Assembly (NCBI GenBank): GCA_015178975.1
Contig: WHVD01000095.1
Location: 274,202 to 338,201 of the forward strand
From: Hysterangium stoloniferum
Taxonomy: Eukaryota; Basidiomycota; Agaricomycetes; Hysterangiales; Hysterangiaceae
DNA length: 64,000 nucleotides
Direction of reading: 5' to 3'
In this document: piece after piece, positions 22,847-34,135 of the stretch
How the letters are laid out: the number at the start of each line of letters is the position of its first letter
Numbering within the stretch: position 1 is the first letter of the stretch
The notes under the pieces: generated by a model
Seen by the model: the letters and a program-made list of their open reading frames with translations, nothing else
The model's database searches: none
What the model was told of the DNA's origin: nothing
Translations under genes and position numbers: made by a program

Positions 22847-23485
22847 CTAGTACTTGGTATACCCTCCCTTGGCCTTAATTACAGCTTCAACTCTTCTAGG
22901 CATACTTTTTATCAAGTTCTGACATACCTCTTTTGGTATCTTCTCCCATTCCACTTGACAGTGTTCACAAAGCTCCTCCACTCCACTAGGTAGTGTGTTG
23001 TACTCAGTTAGCCTCCTTTTCAAGGGTTTAGATCTGGAGACTGTGCTGGTCATTGCATAACAGTATAGCCATGGTCATCAAACCACTTTTGAGCAGTTTT
23101 CTGGTATGCTTTGGCCCATTATCCTGCTGGAAGATGGTATCATATGGAGTTTCTTTGTAAAACTCAAGGGATTGCTGAAGTTCATCCTCCAAGATGGAGC
23201 AGTAAAGCTGTGGATCCATCTTCCCTTCAATCCTAATGGTATATCCAATGCCTTCCCAATGCATGCAACCACACATCATCACACTACCACCACCAAACCT
23301 CAATGATCCCTCCACTTGCCTATCGGTCAACCTCTCCCCCACCTTTTTCTACAACCACTTCCTTCCATCTGACCCAAGACAATTGATTTTGGTCTCATCA
23401 GAGAATACAACACTCTTCCAGACCTCCAGAGTGTACTCCTGATGTCTCTCTGCCCACTGTAGCCTCTCCCTCCTGTGAGGTGGAG
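22847..23485 (-). pseudogene. Tc1-type DDE transposase fragment (left half)
   Basis: The minus strand encodes RLQWAERHQEYT, VVFSDETKINCLG (first catalytic Asp), GGGSVMMCGCMHWEGIG and IFQQDNGPKHT (second Asp). A frameshift then leads to the C-terminal segment ending in KGGYTKY. Where Tc1 enzymes usually have the NP-I-E motif with the third acidic residue, this copy reads PLKRRL. The N-terminal helix-turn-helix region is missing because the copy stops at the palindrome centre. Confidence 0.85.
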
Positions 23486-23525
23486 GGAACATTGAAGTTT
23501 GATGGTGGTAGTGTAATGATGTGGG

Positions 23526-24005
23526 TGTCACGAATGTACAAACTCAAATTTCGATAATATTCAATTTAATATTTCTTCGACATTTCTTTGACATTTCTTC
23601 CACTTTCCGACTCAATTTCCGACTCGACTTCCGATTCGACTATTCTTCGACCATATCTTCGACAATCTCGAATATCTTCGACTTGTCTCAGGTTGATGTC
23701 ATTGATGATTTCATTTGATATCATATTATCATCATAGGTAAATGATATAAGGGCAATGATAGGAACGAAGGAAGTCAGTCAGAAAACCTGTATTATATTG
23801 TATTATTACTGTATTACATAATCGTCAAACTTTTCCGAGTCCTTCTTTGACTTATTTATTTGTGAGCCTCTGTGTCCTATCTTTGCCTCATGCTTTATCA
23901 ACAGGACGAATTAATACTTCGTCAAATGAGGCATCTTTATTCGATATTGTCGAATATTCTTTGATTGTTTATTTGACTTTATTGAGTAAAATTTGATTCG
24001 TGACA
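23526..24005 (+). mobile_element. Solo LTR, family Y, copy 2
   Basis: 480 bp, from TGTCACGAAT to ATTCGTGACA, flanked by GTGGG at 23521-23525 and 24006-24010. It contains GATATAAGGGCAATG near 23746, possibly a TATA region. It is inverted relative to the copy at 19001-19489. Both ends match, and the target duplication is intact. Confidence 0.92.
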
Positions 24006-24029
24006 GTGGGGTTGCATGCATTGGGAAGG

Positions 24030-24503
24030 TGTGAAGAGTGGTAGAAGTTCAGACCGTTCTATATACAAAGAAATGAGTAGAAGAGGAGGATATTGACCCA
24101 TTCGGTGCAATATAAGAGAAAGTGAGAGAAAGAGCACAAGATGATGAAGGAGTCAACGAGTGCGATGGTTCGAGTGGAGGCCTCGACTATTACAGTTCGA
24201 GGCCAGAAGTATTCAGTAGTTCAGATAATGCTACCTATGTGGTAGCTGACACGTTACCCTGATCACCGCTCGTAGTAGACCTAGTTTGTGTCTTACGAGT
24301 GGTGGTTCTTGGATTAAAGTGTGTCTGAGTTCTAATTGGTGCTGAGTGCACCCACAAGTATACACAATGCTTCGAACTAATGAAATATGCAAGATTCGAA
24401 GAATATGAAAGATAGAAAAATATGAATAAAATATGTAAAATATAAATGAAATAAAAGGAGTGTTTTACCACAATGATACTGTGGTAAAAGCATACTCCTC
24501 ACA
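24030..24503 (+). mobile_element. Solo LTR, family X, copy 1
   Basis: 474 bp, from TGTGAAGAGTGG to CATACTCCTCACA, with the target duplication GAAGG at 24025-24029 and 24504-24508. It inserted only 24 bp to the right of the family-Y LTR, in the same Tc1 fragment. It is related to 40015-40653 (shared TTCGAGNCC, GCACCGAGAGCGCC-like and TATACACAAG segments). Confidence 0.9.
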
Positions 24504-25147
24504 GAAGGCCTTGGATATACCATTAGGATTGAAGGGAAGATGGATCCACAGCTTTACTGCTCCATCTTGGAGGATGAACTTCAGCAATCCCTTGAGTTTT
24601 ACAAAGAAACTCCATATGATACCATCTTCCAGCAGGATAATGGGCCAAAGCATACCAGAAAACTGCTCAAAAGTGGTTTGATGACCATGGCTATACTGTT
24701 ATGCAATGACCAGCACAGTCTCCAGATCTAAACCCTTGAAAAGGAGGCTAACTGAGTACAACACACTACCTAGTGGAGTGGAGGAGCTTTGTGAACACTG
24801 TCAAGTGGAATGGGAGAAGATACCAAAAGAGGTATGTCAGAACTTGATAAAAAGTATGCCTAGAAGAGTTGAAGCTGTAATTAAGGCCAAGGGAGGGTAT
24901 ACCAAGTACTAGTTTAGTATATAGGGTTTATAAAATACAGGCAACAAAACCATTCAGATGTACAAGCTTCATTAATCCTATTATTACATTGCCATAAATG
25001 GACATAAGACATCATGGTTATGTAATCAAAATTTTGTGATATTAGAGCATTTATCATAATTTATTCAGAACTTGTAGAATTTATTTTAGGCTAATGCTAA
25101 AGGGTCTTTCCAAAACAAAGAAACATCCAAACAGTTTTGTTGCCTAC

Positions 25148-25543
25148 TGTAGCATTACTTGACTATTGGCCAATCGTGTCCCATAGGTCATCTTCAAAGT
25201 TTCCCATGCATTAATTGGATTACTATCTACTATTATAGCCACCCTGGGCTTGTCTTCAACATGCAGCTATACTATATGCTTAAATGTCTCCATATTATGC
25301 TGTATATGCCTATCTTACAATCTTAAGATTTCACATTGTGGTTGGTCCTATGTAATCCTGATATTTTGCTCTACTGGTCATCCCATGGGATCTTGATATC
25401 AGGATCCACCAGGTCCCCAGTTATGACTTTCCATTGGTCCAATGACTTGAGCATGAGATTTACTAACTATACTATGCATATATAATAGTATATTTGTAAG
25501 AAATAGTCTCAGTCAACATGAAATAGTGGTTTGACTATACTCG
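25148..25543 (-). pseudogene. Copia-type gag fragment
   Basis: The minus strand reads INAWETLKMTYGTRLANSQVMLQ (abbreviated motif: TYGTRLAN), which is typical of the copia Gag helical domain. Stops interrupt it further upstream. It abuts the right end of the Tc1 composite, whereas the left flank of that composite is a LINE. Confidence 0.6.
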
Positions 25544-26250
25544 TTACCCATCTATAAATGGTTGGAAATGGACTAATCCTTCCTTGGCTGAATATGTAAT
25601 TACATTCCACTTTCTTGAGTGTGCAACTTCAATATGTGATAGCACATTCAATGGTGATGCTAGTGTCATCAAATTCTGGGGCCCAAGAGTCTGTCCAAGT
25701 GACTTCCAGTTCTTTGGTTTTGTAGTGAGTAACAAAGACAGGTATTTCTCTTGATTGTTTGAAGGCAGATCTTGCCTGAGGGTAAATTTTGGTGTCTCTT
25801 AGATGCCATAGTACCATTCTCTGGACCTGCTGGAGATAACATCCTAGGGTAAAATTGGAAGTGTCCATGTACAGACAATAGGGCATTCCACTAATAGGAT
25901 GTCCTAAAACCAGGGCAGAACTCAATGCAACCTTAATATCCTCAAAGGCTGTGATGTGTTTGGAATCTCAAGTCCAATGGGGAGACTGTCCAAGAGTAGA
26001 ACGGTATATACATAAGCTGAAAAATATAAGACCATTCCAAGGAAACACTGTAGCTCTCCTATCTTAGTGGGCTGGGCTACTTCCAATATAGTGGCCACCT
26101 TTTCTTGATGGGTTGAGATTGCAATCCTATAATGTGGTTGATGGGTTGACCTTGCAGCAGATGAAGCCATTCAGTGGGTAGCATCAGGATCAATTGATGC
26201 ATTTCTTCCTTCCAGTCTTGATGAAACCCGTACAAGAAATGATTCAGCTT
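25544..26250 (-). pseudogene. Gypsy reverse transcriptase thumb and RNase H fragment
   Basis: Minus-strand pieces include KIGELQCFLGMVLYFSAYV, which corresponds to the gypsy RT connection region (usually LQ-FLG-YF). GHPISGMPYCLYMDTSNFTLG follows, matching the start of the gypsy RNase H domain (YLYTDAS-type). Several frameshifts and stops show that it is dead. Confidence 0.7.
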
Positions 26251-26309
26251 GATTTGTTACTGGATGTACTGTACTGGAGTTTCACAATCATGATGAGGTT
26301 GACAAAATC

Positions 26310-27620
26310 TCATTTCTTCCCATTCCAAGACCAAATATTCATGCCATCTAGTCCCAAGTAAACCTTCAACAATGTCCCAAAGTAAGGATCTGTGAGATTG
26401 ACTGAAGTCAGTATGATATTCATGGTCCAAGATGCTCCACCAGATTTTAGCATTGCCAGTGAGTTGTCTGGGCAGAGGACTCCCAGTAGTGAGCTCATTG
26501 ATTCCAAGATTTCTGAAAGACTCATAATATCCAGAATATACTCCAACACCTTGGAATGACTTCCATCAAATTCAGGGAGATCAGACCATTTGATCTTGAT
26601 ATTGTTGGTATTCAGGGTAAGCACCTTGATTTTAGATAAGTCATTATCCTTAGCACTAGCTCGAGATGAGCTTGGGAATCCAGGAGTTCTGGGATTCCAC
26701 CCCCATGTCCTCAGTTTCCATTGCCATTAAAACCATCTGAACTTCCAGATAAATTGCTTGGTTCTCTCCCTGGGGGAATGAATAGGTTGATCTTCATAGG
26801 CAAGGGATGGTGGGTTTTGTCTGGGTCCAGCGATCCTCAACTGAATACTTGACCTGATATTCCTTCAACAAACACTGTCAAAAAGGATGGTTGACCTTTG
26901 TTGATGATTGGTCTGTTCTAGAATCCAGTGGGAATCATCAAAAGGGTTTGGAGTGCTAGGGGTAGTGTCAAATGACACTCAGGCACAGGGAGTTTCTACT
27001 TTGGGAGCTGCTTGTCGTTCCCTTGAAGCTTCCCTTTCCAGTTCAGCCATGCTAAGACGGTGACACAGTTGTAGTTGGTGAAGGGAAATTTTGACCAGGA
27101 AATTTTTGTCCTGTAGGTGTTCCATCACTTCAATCCTCATGTCCATTGGAAAGCCTTCCAAGATCAGTGGGTGATTGAGTGAGCAGAGGAAATGAGTGTC
27201 AGGGGAACCCTTGAGCTCTTGTATAAAAAACAAGTCTGTCATAGAAACTGGAGAGATGGGGGTATTTGCATCATCTCATCATATTCATGCAGTAATTCCA
27301 TCATCATTTTGTCACATTTTTTCTGGATGTGCAGAAGTATAGACCAAAGGCTGAAATATGTGAAAGACATGTTGGGTGACCTTTCATAGAGAGAAAATTC
27401 TGAGATCTGAATGTATAGGTATTGATAGTACCTTGGAGACAGGATGAAGACATCTAATCATTCTATGCAAAATTTGCAACATATCACCATGTACATTAAG
27501 CAGATCTACCAGTTGAGTAAACAATTCCTTTTTTATCACTGTTCTTCCCCTTTCCATAAGAATTGTTAGCTCCTTGGACCATTCAGGGATCGATTGAGTG
27601 ACCTCTTCCAGAGTTCTTGA
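26310..27620 (-). pseudogene. Degenerate gypsy gag-like region
   Basis: Minus-strand frames include KIKWSDLPEFDGSHSKVLEYI (seen in gag of mushroom gypsy elements as LPEFDG) and, upstream, a hydrophilic segment (LQDKNFLVKISLHQLQLCHRLSMAELEREASRER in part) of the kind found in gag coiled coils. They are in the right order and orientation to belong with the RT fragment at 25544-26250. Many stops are present. Confidence 0.5.
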
Positions 27621-27939
27621 TCATGTGAATAGGGTTTGTGCCAATAAAATCCCATGATACCTAGGAGGATGATCACACTTTATTGAATATACAAACTTTT
27701 ACTGAATAATCCTCATAAATTTTTTAAGTGAGACTGTTCCTTCTGGCCATGACAACTTATTCTATGAGTTTATATTTAATTACCTGAAATTTCATCTTTA
27801 AAATATGCATGCCCTTTTAAAGTACACACAAATGACATAGTTACACAAAATTATTTGGGTTAACCTAGATTATTTGGGTTATAACTTAATCTTTGGGTTA
27901 TGATGTATTCTCTTGTATACAAGCAAACTTTTTTTTTTA
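27621..27939. other. AT-rich non-coding stretch
   Basis: No gene was seen. It includes a run of TTATTTGGGTTA-type short repeats near 27850-27900. It forms the right limit of the transposon block inserted into the left inverted arm. Confidence 0.4.
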
Positions 27940-28852
27940 GATGTGATTTACTTGTTCTGGCTGCGAGGAAGTCCCAGAGCAATTTAAAATGTGCTGATAA
28001 TGTGTACCAAGACTAGGCAGTACTCACGGTGTTGAAGGCACTTGAGGATGGTCAATATTAAAATGACTTGACAGAGCAAATAAACAGATGAAGATCACCA
28101 GTGATAGCATGGCAAATACTTGTTTCGAATATCACACCCAAGATGTAGTCGATAAATATTATGTTGTTAGCAGGTGTTACGATCCAGCAAACGTAGTCTA
28201 CGCCGATTGGACTTGGTCCGACTGCATGGTTCGTAATGGTACGATATTTGAATCATCCCGATCGAAAAATGAGTGGTTTACATATGGTGAGCGAGAAACT
28301 GTGGTAGACCCAATATCCACTCAGAGCCGCGATTAATAGTCCTACACAAAGGAGCGATATTCCTACTTTGCTGTTCTTCCTCCAAACGGCCCAGGTTCTG
28401 AAGACCAGAACAACTGTAACAAACGTTGATTTATTTGGTTGAAACTCGGCTTCTGAAAGGGTACATACATTCCGCAACAATTATCCCAGCTATCATCATT
28501 ACTGGCAGACATGATAAGCAGGTCTTCAGAATGCTACCGTTTTAATCATGACGGGTGCTTCATACCTCCAGCTAGTTTGTATAGAAACTCACAGGTGCTT
28601 GGCGTTGTATTAAATGGTGCGAACTGGACTAGTCAGGGGGAATTTTTCAAATCGTTTTGAAGTGCCAGATCCCTTTTTACTTCACGTACTATAGAGAGAA
28701 AATGCACCATCCAGAAATGCGGGGTATTTCGCAGCATAATATAGAATCTTTCCAGCGTTCCAAGGAGTGGTCCAAATGAGATCAATTTCTTCCCCTATGT
28801 TCAAGAAGTGGTCGTACCACTGCGTCCCACAAGCTTCAGCCTCGATCTACAT
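27940..28852 (-). pseudogene. DUF6533-like membrane-protein pseudogene (left inverted arm)
   Basis: Read on the minus strand, the gene begins with ATG at 28852-28850, followed immediately by TAG where the right copy has CAG. It goes on with HFLNIGEEIDLIWTTPWNAGK and KYPAFLDG, the DUF6533 signature in many agaricomycete seven-helix-like proteins. A later exon encodes VVLVFRTWAVWRKNSKVGISLL, a typical membrane segment block. Its 3' end is displaced to 20990-21362 by transposon insertions. With the codon-2 stop and displacement, this copy is not functional. Confidence 0.7.
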
Positions 28853-30664
28853 TTATGCTTAAGTATTCTTAACGCACCAATAAGGTATAGCCGGCTACTA
28901 TGAAACGGTTAGTGTGGACAGATCAATGATTGACAAGTGGTAGAGTATGCATATTATCAGAATACTAGAAGATAATGCAGATAATCCGCACATAATTGAA
29001 CCTGTAGAACGCTGAAGAGTCTTTGAAAGCTGAGCCCAAGCCGGGGCTTTAGGCCGGGCCGGGCCTTGCCAATCACTACTGAAGACTTACCGTTACAGCA
29101 CGGTGGTTCTCTGATAGGGCCTGAATATTGATGGTGTGCGACGACGAGATCATGTCATATACTGGTTTGGCTAAAATTTAGATGTAATGGTATGTGAAGG
29201 AATACTTTAGTAATGGTGAAGAAAGCCGTCTTTAGTAGACTGAGTCTGTAAGTTTCCCTACAGGTGTCACAAAAATCCAAAAACCTGATAAGTGACACGA
29301 ACCACTGAATAGGCCTGGTCAGGCCTGGTCCGGCCATTCAAGTGTCGATCAGGTGGTTGATTAGGGCCGACCAGACCTATTCAGCAGCTTGTGTCGCTTA
29401 TCAGGTACATTCAGGCTTTTTGGATCTTTGTGACAGGGTTGGCTCAATGTATCATAAAACCGAAATTAAGCTGGAAGACATCATGATCTCCGATTAATGT
29501 GTACTGTTGATATCCTAGTGATGTGCGTAATAAATGCACTTGAATTCATAATCACACTGATAGTGATCATGCACCGTGCCGGAGTTTGAAATTTTGTATG
29601 GATATGCGTAGGCTATGTTGAACAACACCATCGAAACGCTAATTTCTGGCATGGCCGCCCGGTATCAACAACTTTCGGGCACGGCCATCCAACACCAATA
29701 ACGTGCTGCCTAGCAACATATGTGGTTAAACATATATACAAACTGAAGGATTATGATAGTATCACCTCAGTCCGTTATATCATATACGAGACTGAGTTCA
29801 AAAAACAGTTATGTATTTGCACATAATGTAATTAATAGTCACCCATTAGTTAACTGTCTTTAGGTACATAAAATATAGTCCGTTATATCATATACGAGAC
29901 TGAGTTAATTGTCTTTAGGTCTTACTTTCTAACAGGCTAGGCTTGTGATCTAGGTGTGAATAGAACCTATGTATAACCTCAGCGTTGACATCGAAAATGG
30001 TGTCCGGAAGAATCGCTCTAGTAACAATAGCTTGAAACCCTTGCTAAGATTATAAGCATTCACGGCGATGTTTCTTCCATGGAAACGATGACAGTGGGGG
30101 AGTTGTCACTATGTATGATGTCATCTGCCTTGGTACCAAATAGTTCAGCTCGATCGACTTGCACGCACATCAGTTACATAATGGGAGTTACTTCAGGTGT
30201 AAATTAGGTGAAATAGCCCGCACTTTCTATATAATCCTGTGTACTCGAGCTCATTAAATAACGACCTCCTAATCAAATCTTCATATATTCCTCTAGTCCT
30301 ATTGCAACCTCAGCAACGTTTTCTTTTTGGTGCTTTTATCAATACAAGGACCCAATTCTTTTGGGATATCACTGCAAAAAAAGGGCAAATTCATCTGAAT
30401 ATGATACTTGTATTCATTTGTTACCATAATACATGCCAGAACAAGTTATGCATAATTTGTTCTATTCAAGCTGCAATATTAGGTTCCACTCCAAATGCAT
30501 GTGCTTGGGCTCATACTCATACTTATCCCACTCGATAACAGGAGCTCTTCACGTGGCACATACTATGCCACGACAAACGAGGCTTCTGCTGATGAACCAA
30601 CCAAATTAGTTTATGGTCCCTCTTAGGGAGATGAAAGCCTGTTCTGGGCGCCAAAATGAATGCT
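28853..30664. repeat. Left arm of large inverted duplication, non-coding part
   Basis: The reverse complement aligns in patches with 34136-35592. Clear examples are 29090-29250 against 34985-35140 (CCAAACCAGTATATGGCATG region), about 30060-30130 against 34620-34680, and 30240-30664 against 34136-34540. The local duplicated phrase TCCGTTATATCATATACGAG occurs at 29772 and 29880. No intact gene. Confidence 0.65.
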
Positions 30665-31436
30665 CACTTGGAGATTTGTGGGAATGGATGCGGGTCTCAG
30701 CTTGGTCTCACAATCATCCTTAATGCAGCTTTACAGCACAACAAAAAGTTTGGCTTATCTCAGAAAGGATATTCTATTAGACAGGCTTAGCTAAATGATG
30801 TGGAATATACAATTTTTATTAATATATGTAATATGTAGGATGTGCCATATTGTATCACATGGGCAATGAAGTGGCCTGCTGGTCATCCTGCTCCTTCAAG
30901 TTCAGAGGTCCAACACCTAGTCCACCTGTGGCAAAACTCAACAGCCCCCCACACAAGCCCTGGGTTTGACCTGCAGAGTCCAGTGAATGAAAACCAGTCA
31001 GGCATGGACATACATACATATGACTGCCATTGAAGAGCCTCAACCAATCTATGGATTTGTCAATCCACAAGGAGGCAGTGGGAAGATGCCATTTTGAATA
31101 TGAATGGAAATAGGCCAGGAGTTGCAAGGAAGTTACAAGGATGGTAGGTGGCAAGATGTCACAAGTTGTCTTTCAAGAAAATGATATTTCACTCGAGTCA
31201 CTCAATATAGGCTGTGAGATGAAGAATCAGCAAATGAATGAAAACCAGTTGGGCATGGATGTACTACTGCCATTGAAGAGCCTCAATCCACAGCTACAAT
31301 TCATGATTGTGATGATAAGGATGTATTTCAATCTCCACCACAGTCTGATGCTTGATAGATTGGAATTTAACAGTCCACTCAAAGACCTAATGATAGCAAC
31401 ATATTCTGGGTTGAGCAGTGTGTGTAACTTGGTGGG
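30665..31436. other. Spacer of the inverted duplication, with a 60-bp direct repeat
   Basis: A segment beginning GAATGAAAACCAGT and containing CTGCCATTGAAGAGCCTCAA occurs at about 30984 and 31237. Otherwise AT-rich, with no supported gene. Confidence 0.5.
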
Positions 31437-32600
31437 ATAATGTCAGGAACTGGAAACCCTGCTGGACCCCTGGACCCCTGGACTCCGTCCTACATGCTCC
31501 CGACCCTCTATATTGTATAGTTACAACTGGAGTGCCCACCAGAGCCCGCACATCAACTTGTTTGTGTCTGACTCTCTGTATGCACCTCACCCTACCTGCA
31601 CCCGACTCTCTATATCCACTACCAGACAACCCACCGGAACCCGGACTCTGCCCTGTATGCACCTGAGCCACTATATGGAACTCAACATACAGTCACAACC
31701 AGAGTTTCCACCCGGACCTGCCCGTCACACCTGTCTGTATCCGACATACCTGTCTGTACCTGTCTGTACCTGACCCTCTGTGTCTCATGCACTAGTCCTC
31801 GGACTCCACTGGACCTCCTGCATGTCAAACCTGTCTATACCCGACATTGTCTCATGCACCAAGCCCCCGGACTCTGACCGGACTCCCGGAGCCCTCTAAC
31901 TGAGCCCTGCTCCAGTTATGGTTAAATGCCCTGTCATGTTTTGCACCCCACTTCTGTTCCGTTCCGTCCCTAACACCTAGTTTGGTGTTTACTCATCCCA
32001 ATTTATGATTCCCTGTTTTGTCTCTTATTACTACCGGATTTGGCATTGCATACATTCCATAGTCTATATAGTCTAGCTGAATGTTGTACATACAATCCAG
32101 TTAGAAAATCAACTAAGATTCCGACTTAGTGTTCCCTTCAGTCCTAGCTTATACTCCACTCTTTATCCCACCTCTCATCCTTGAAGAACATTGTCATTGT
32201 CATCTCGGAGTCTGTGGCCTTCCCAACTCACTGTCTGACCCATCGTCCTCGATGGGTTTCCTGACTTATCGACTGTTCACCACCTGACCTCCTGACCGAT
32301 TGATCTCTGTGGGTTTCCCGACTTGACTGTTTGACCTTCCGACTCATTGTCAACCTCCATGGGTTTCCCGTATTGACAATGTGACTACTTGGCCTATCAA
32401 TGACCCTGGACTCCTCAGGTTTTCCTGGTCTGCCTGTTTGAAATTGGACACCATGGTCTCATGAGGGTGCAGCCTATAAGCTGAAGCCATGTCCTTCCCG
32501 TAATATCCATGGGTTTCTCTGGAAACCTTCCGTCAAGCCTGCACACTCCTTACCAGATAATCCCAATCTCTGGAAAGGATGCCAATGTGTACAAAGAAAT
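31437..32600 (+). mobile_element. Gypsy LTR, family Z, copy 3
   Basis: Starts TGTCAGGAACTGG and shares the CTAACACCTAGTTTGGTGTTT and ACCGGATTTGGCATTGCATAC blocks (each shown in part) with copies 1 and 2. The interior has several CTGTCTGTAYCYGAC-type short repeats (31730-31850) and CATGGGTTTCCCG repeats (32250-32370). The right end is uncertain: the sequence TATAAGCTGAAGCC near 32475 recurs at 36985. Confidence 0.6.
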
Positions 32601-32823
32601 CCAGCTGGTTATAGGGTCATACTTTTCCTCATCCCAGAAGATCTGTGAGGATATCCAAGTCATCTAGTGAAAATGAACTTTATTTGATGCTGTGACCAAA
32701 CAAACATGATGTGAACGACATGAATATGTCTTACAAAGCATGTGGGTGCTGTCGCCTGTTGTCACCTAATGTAACATTCCTATGTCGGAGTGGGTTTATA
32801 AGCTCACCTGTTTCCTATGGTCA
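32601..32823. other. Non-coding sequence
   Basis: No feature was recognised apart from its position between an LTR and a tRNA-like sequence. Confidence 0.35.
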
Positions 32824-32899
32824 AGTAGTGTAATGGGTAACACCCCTGCTATATGTGCAGAAGCCCTGGGTTTCAACTCCCAGTCTGGCTATTCACTTT
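32824..32899 (+). repeat. tRNA-like sequence (SINE head or tRNA pseudogene)
   Basis: TAGTGTAATGGGTAACA fits an RNA polymerase III A box and D arm. GGGTTTCAACTCCC fits a B box and T arm, with the stem CTGGG/CCCAG and one extra loop base. The expected U33 in the anticodon loop and a good acceptor stem are missing, so a functional tRNA is unlikely. A SINE head is the better guess. Confidence 0.5.
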
Positions 32900-33589
32900 C
32901 TTAACATATCAATGCTCAGAGAATCAAAGCTACAAATGCTTGAGACAACCAATAAATTCACAGTGGTACAATACTCTTACTAAATTATTTGTGTGATGAG
33001 TTCAGTATGGAAATTATTGGGGGACAAGTAGAACTCAGATGAAGGATGTAGCCAGTAAACCAAGTTGATAACAAAGCTAGAGAATACTACGTGATCTAGC
33101 TACTCCTATATACCACTCAGGTATAGAGGAAACTATAGATAGCTATCAACTATCATCTAATCTGGAGCCTGTATCATGATAAGGATCGATGAACCTTATC
33201 ATGATTGGAAGTCATCTCACTATTGAACTAATAATAACATGTGACAAGTGGAACTATTGATTAGGGTGTGTGCTATGGTACCACCCCATGATACCTCAAG
33301 TAACTAGGATAAGTGAGACATACATACATCAACAACATGTGCCCTTGCAGAAATGCTGGATATATATGTTACAACTTGAAAGAGCAAATAGCATTTTGGC
33401 AGTTAGAACTGTCAACTCGCCAGCTACTCGAAACCTCGCAACATTGAAATATTCGGCAAACATGCAATAGAGAGTGGATGGTGTTTCGTCATTGGCCGAA
33501 AAGACACCTGTTTCTATGCTACATTGAATTGACCCTAAGATCCTGCGTCCGTACTAGTATACTAGAGATAACTGTCCTGCTAGTATTTC

Positions 33590-33870
33590 CTTTACGACTC
33601 TATGCCCGTATTTCATCGTGTACCGGTTCTTCGAAATTTTAGCCAAACTAGCATATCTTCATTGTAGACCATCGATATTCAGACTCTGTCATAGGATTTA
33701 TTGACTTATCGTACTACAGCGGTAAGCTGTTGGTGTTGTATGAGTCCAATTATGTGTGAAAAATGGCGCATTATCTTCTAGTATTCTGACCGCATGCGTG
33801 CTTTACCCTTTATCAACCACCGATTCGTCCAGAATAACTAACCCTCACGTAGTTGCCAGCTTTACTTTAT
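33590..33870 (+). repeat. Diverged third copy of part of the duplicated arm
   Basis: Resembles 35020-35270 in the same orientation: the phrases TTTTAGCCAAACTAG, CGATATTCAGACTCTGTCATAG and TTATCTTCTAGTATTCTGA recur with substitutions. It shows that the duplicated locus exists in at least three copies here. No coding capacity was found. Confidence 0.5.
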
Positions 33871-34135
33871 TGGTGCATTGTGAATACCAAAACAGGCAAA
33901 ATAAGTGTAAGTCGAGACTACTACACGCACAATCATGGCCTTGGGATGAGGAATCGGTGAACTCCAAGTATTCTAACCAACAACTTGAGTTTGTTGAAGA
34001 TTTATGGATGTGAGCCGAGCTGTTCAGAACGACCCGACGCTAACCCATGTTTGATGATAGTGAAAAGCCGTAGACCTGTAAGGTATAGAGGAAGTGGTCA
34101 CGGATAATTGACAGGTTGAGCTGACCTTTGTAAGC

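Larger units (their letters stand above)
23486..24912 (+). pseudogene. Tc1-type DDE transposase fragment (right half, interrupted)
   Basis: The coding pieces are 23490-23525 (GGSVMMW), 24006-24029 (CMHWEG) and 24504-24912 (GYTIRIEGKMDPQLY, IFQQDNGPKHT, then the shifted C-terminus ending in KGGYTKY). They are separated by two solo LTRs. The piece is near-identical to the left half, including the frameshift after the second Asp region and the missing third acidic residue. The shared lesions indicate that both halves descend from an already dead copy or were homogenised. Confidence 0.85.
22615..25144. mobile_element. Head-to-head composite of two Tc1/mariner copies with two nested solo LTRs
   Basis: The outer ends are GGCAACAAAACTG (22615) and CAGTTTTGTTGCC (25132-25144), each next to a TA dinucleotide (22613-22614 and 25145-25146). 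The left half carries transposase on the minus strand and the right half on the plus strand, meeting near 23485. Each outer end is itself an approximately 205-bp module with the same inverted tip inside (GGTTTTGTTGCC at 22808-22819 and its inverse near 24942). Neither half retains the N-terminal DNA-binding domain. Two LTRs (23526-24005 and 24030-24503) interrupt the right half. Confidence 0.8.

Noticed and set aside
30239-30538. 99-codon plus-strand frame in the left inverted arm
   Set aside because: The counterpart in the right arm is disrupted differently, and the sequence lies in a decayed non-coding part with no recognised domain.
32824-32899. Functional tRNA gene
   Set aside because: The anticodon loop lacks U33, the T loop has an extra base and no acceptor stem pairs well. 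Listed only as tRNA-like.
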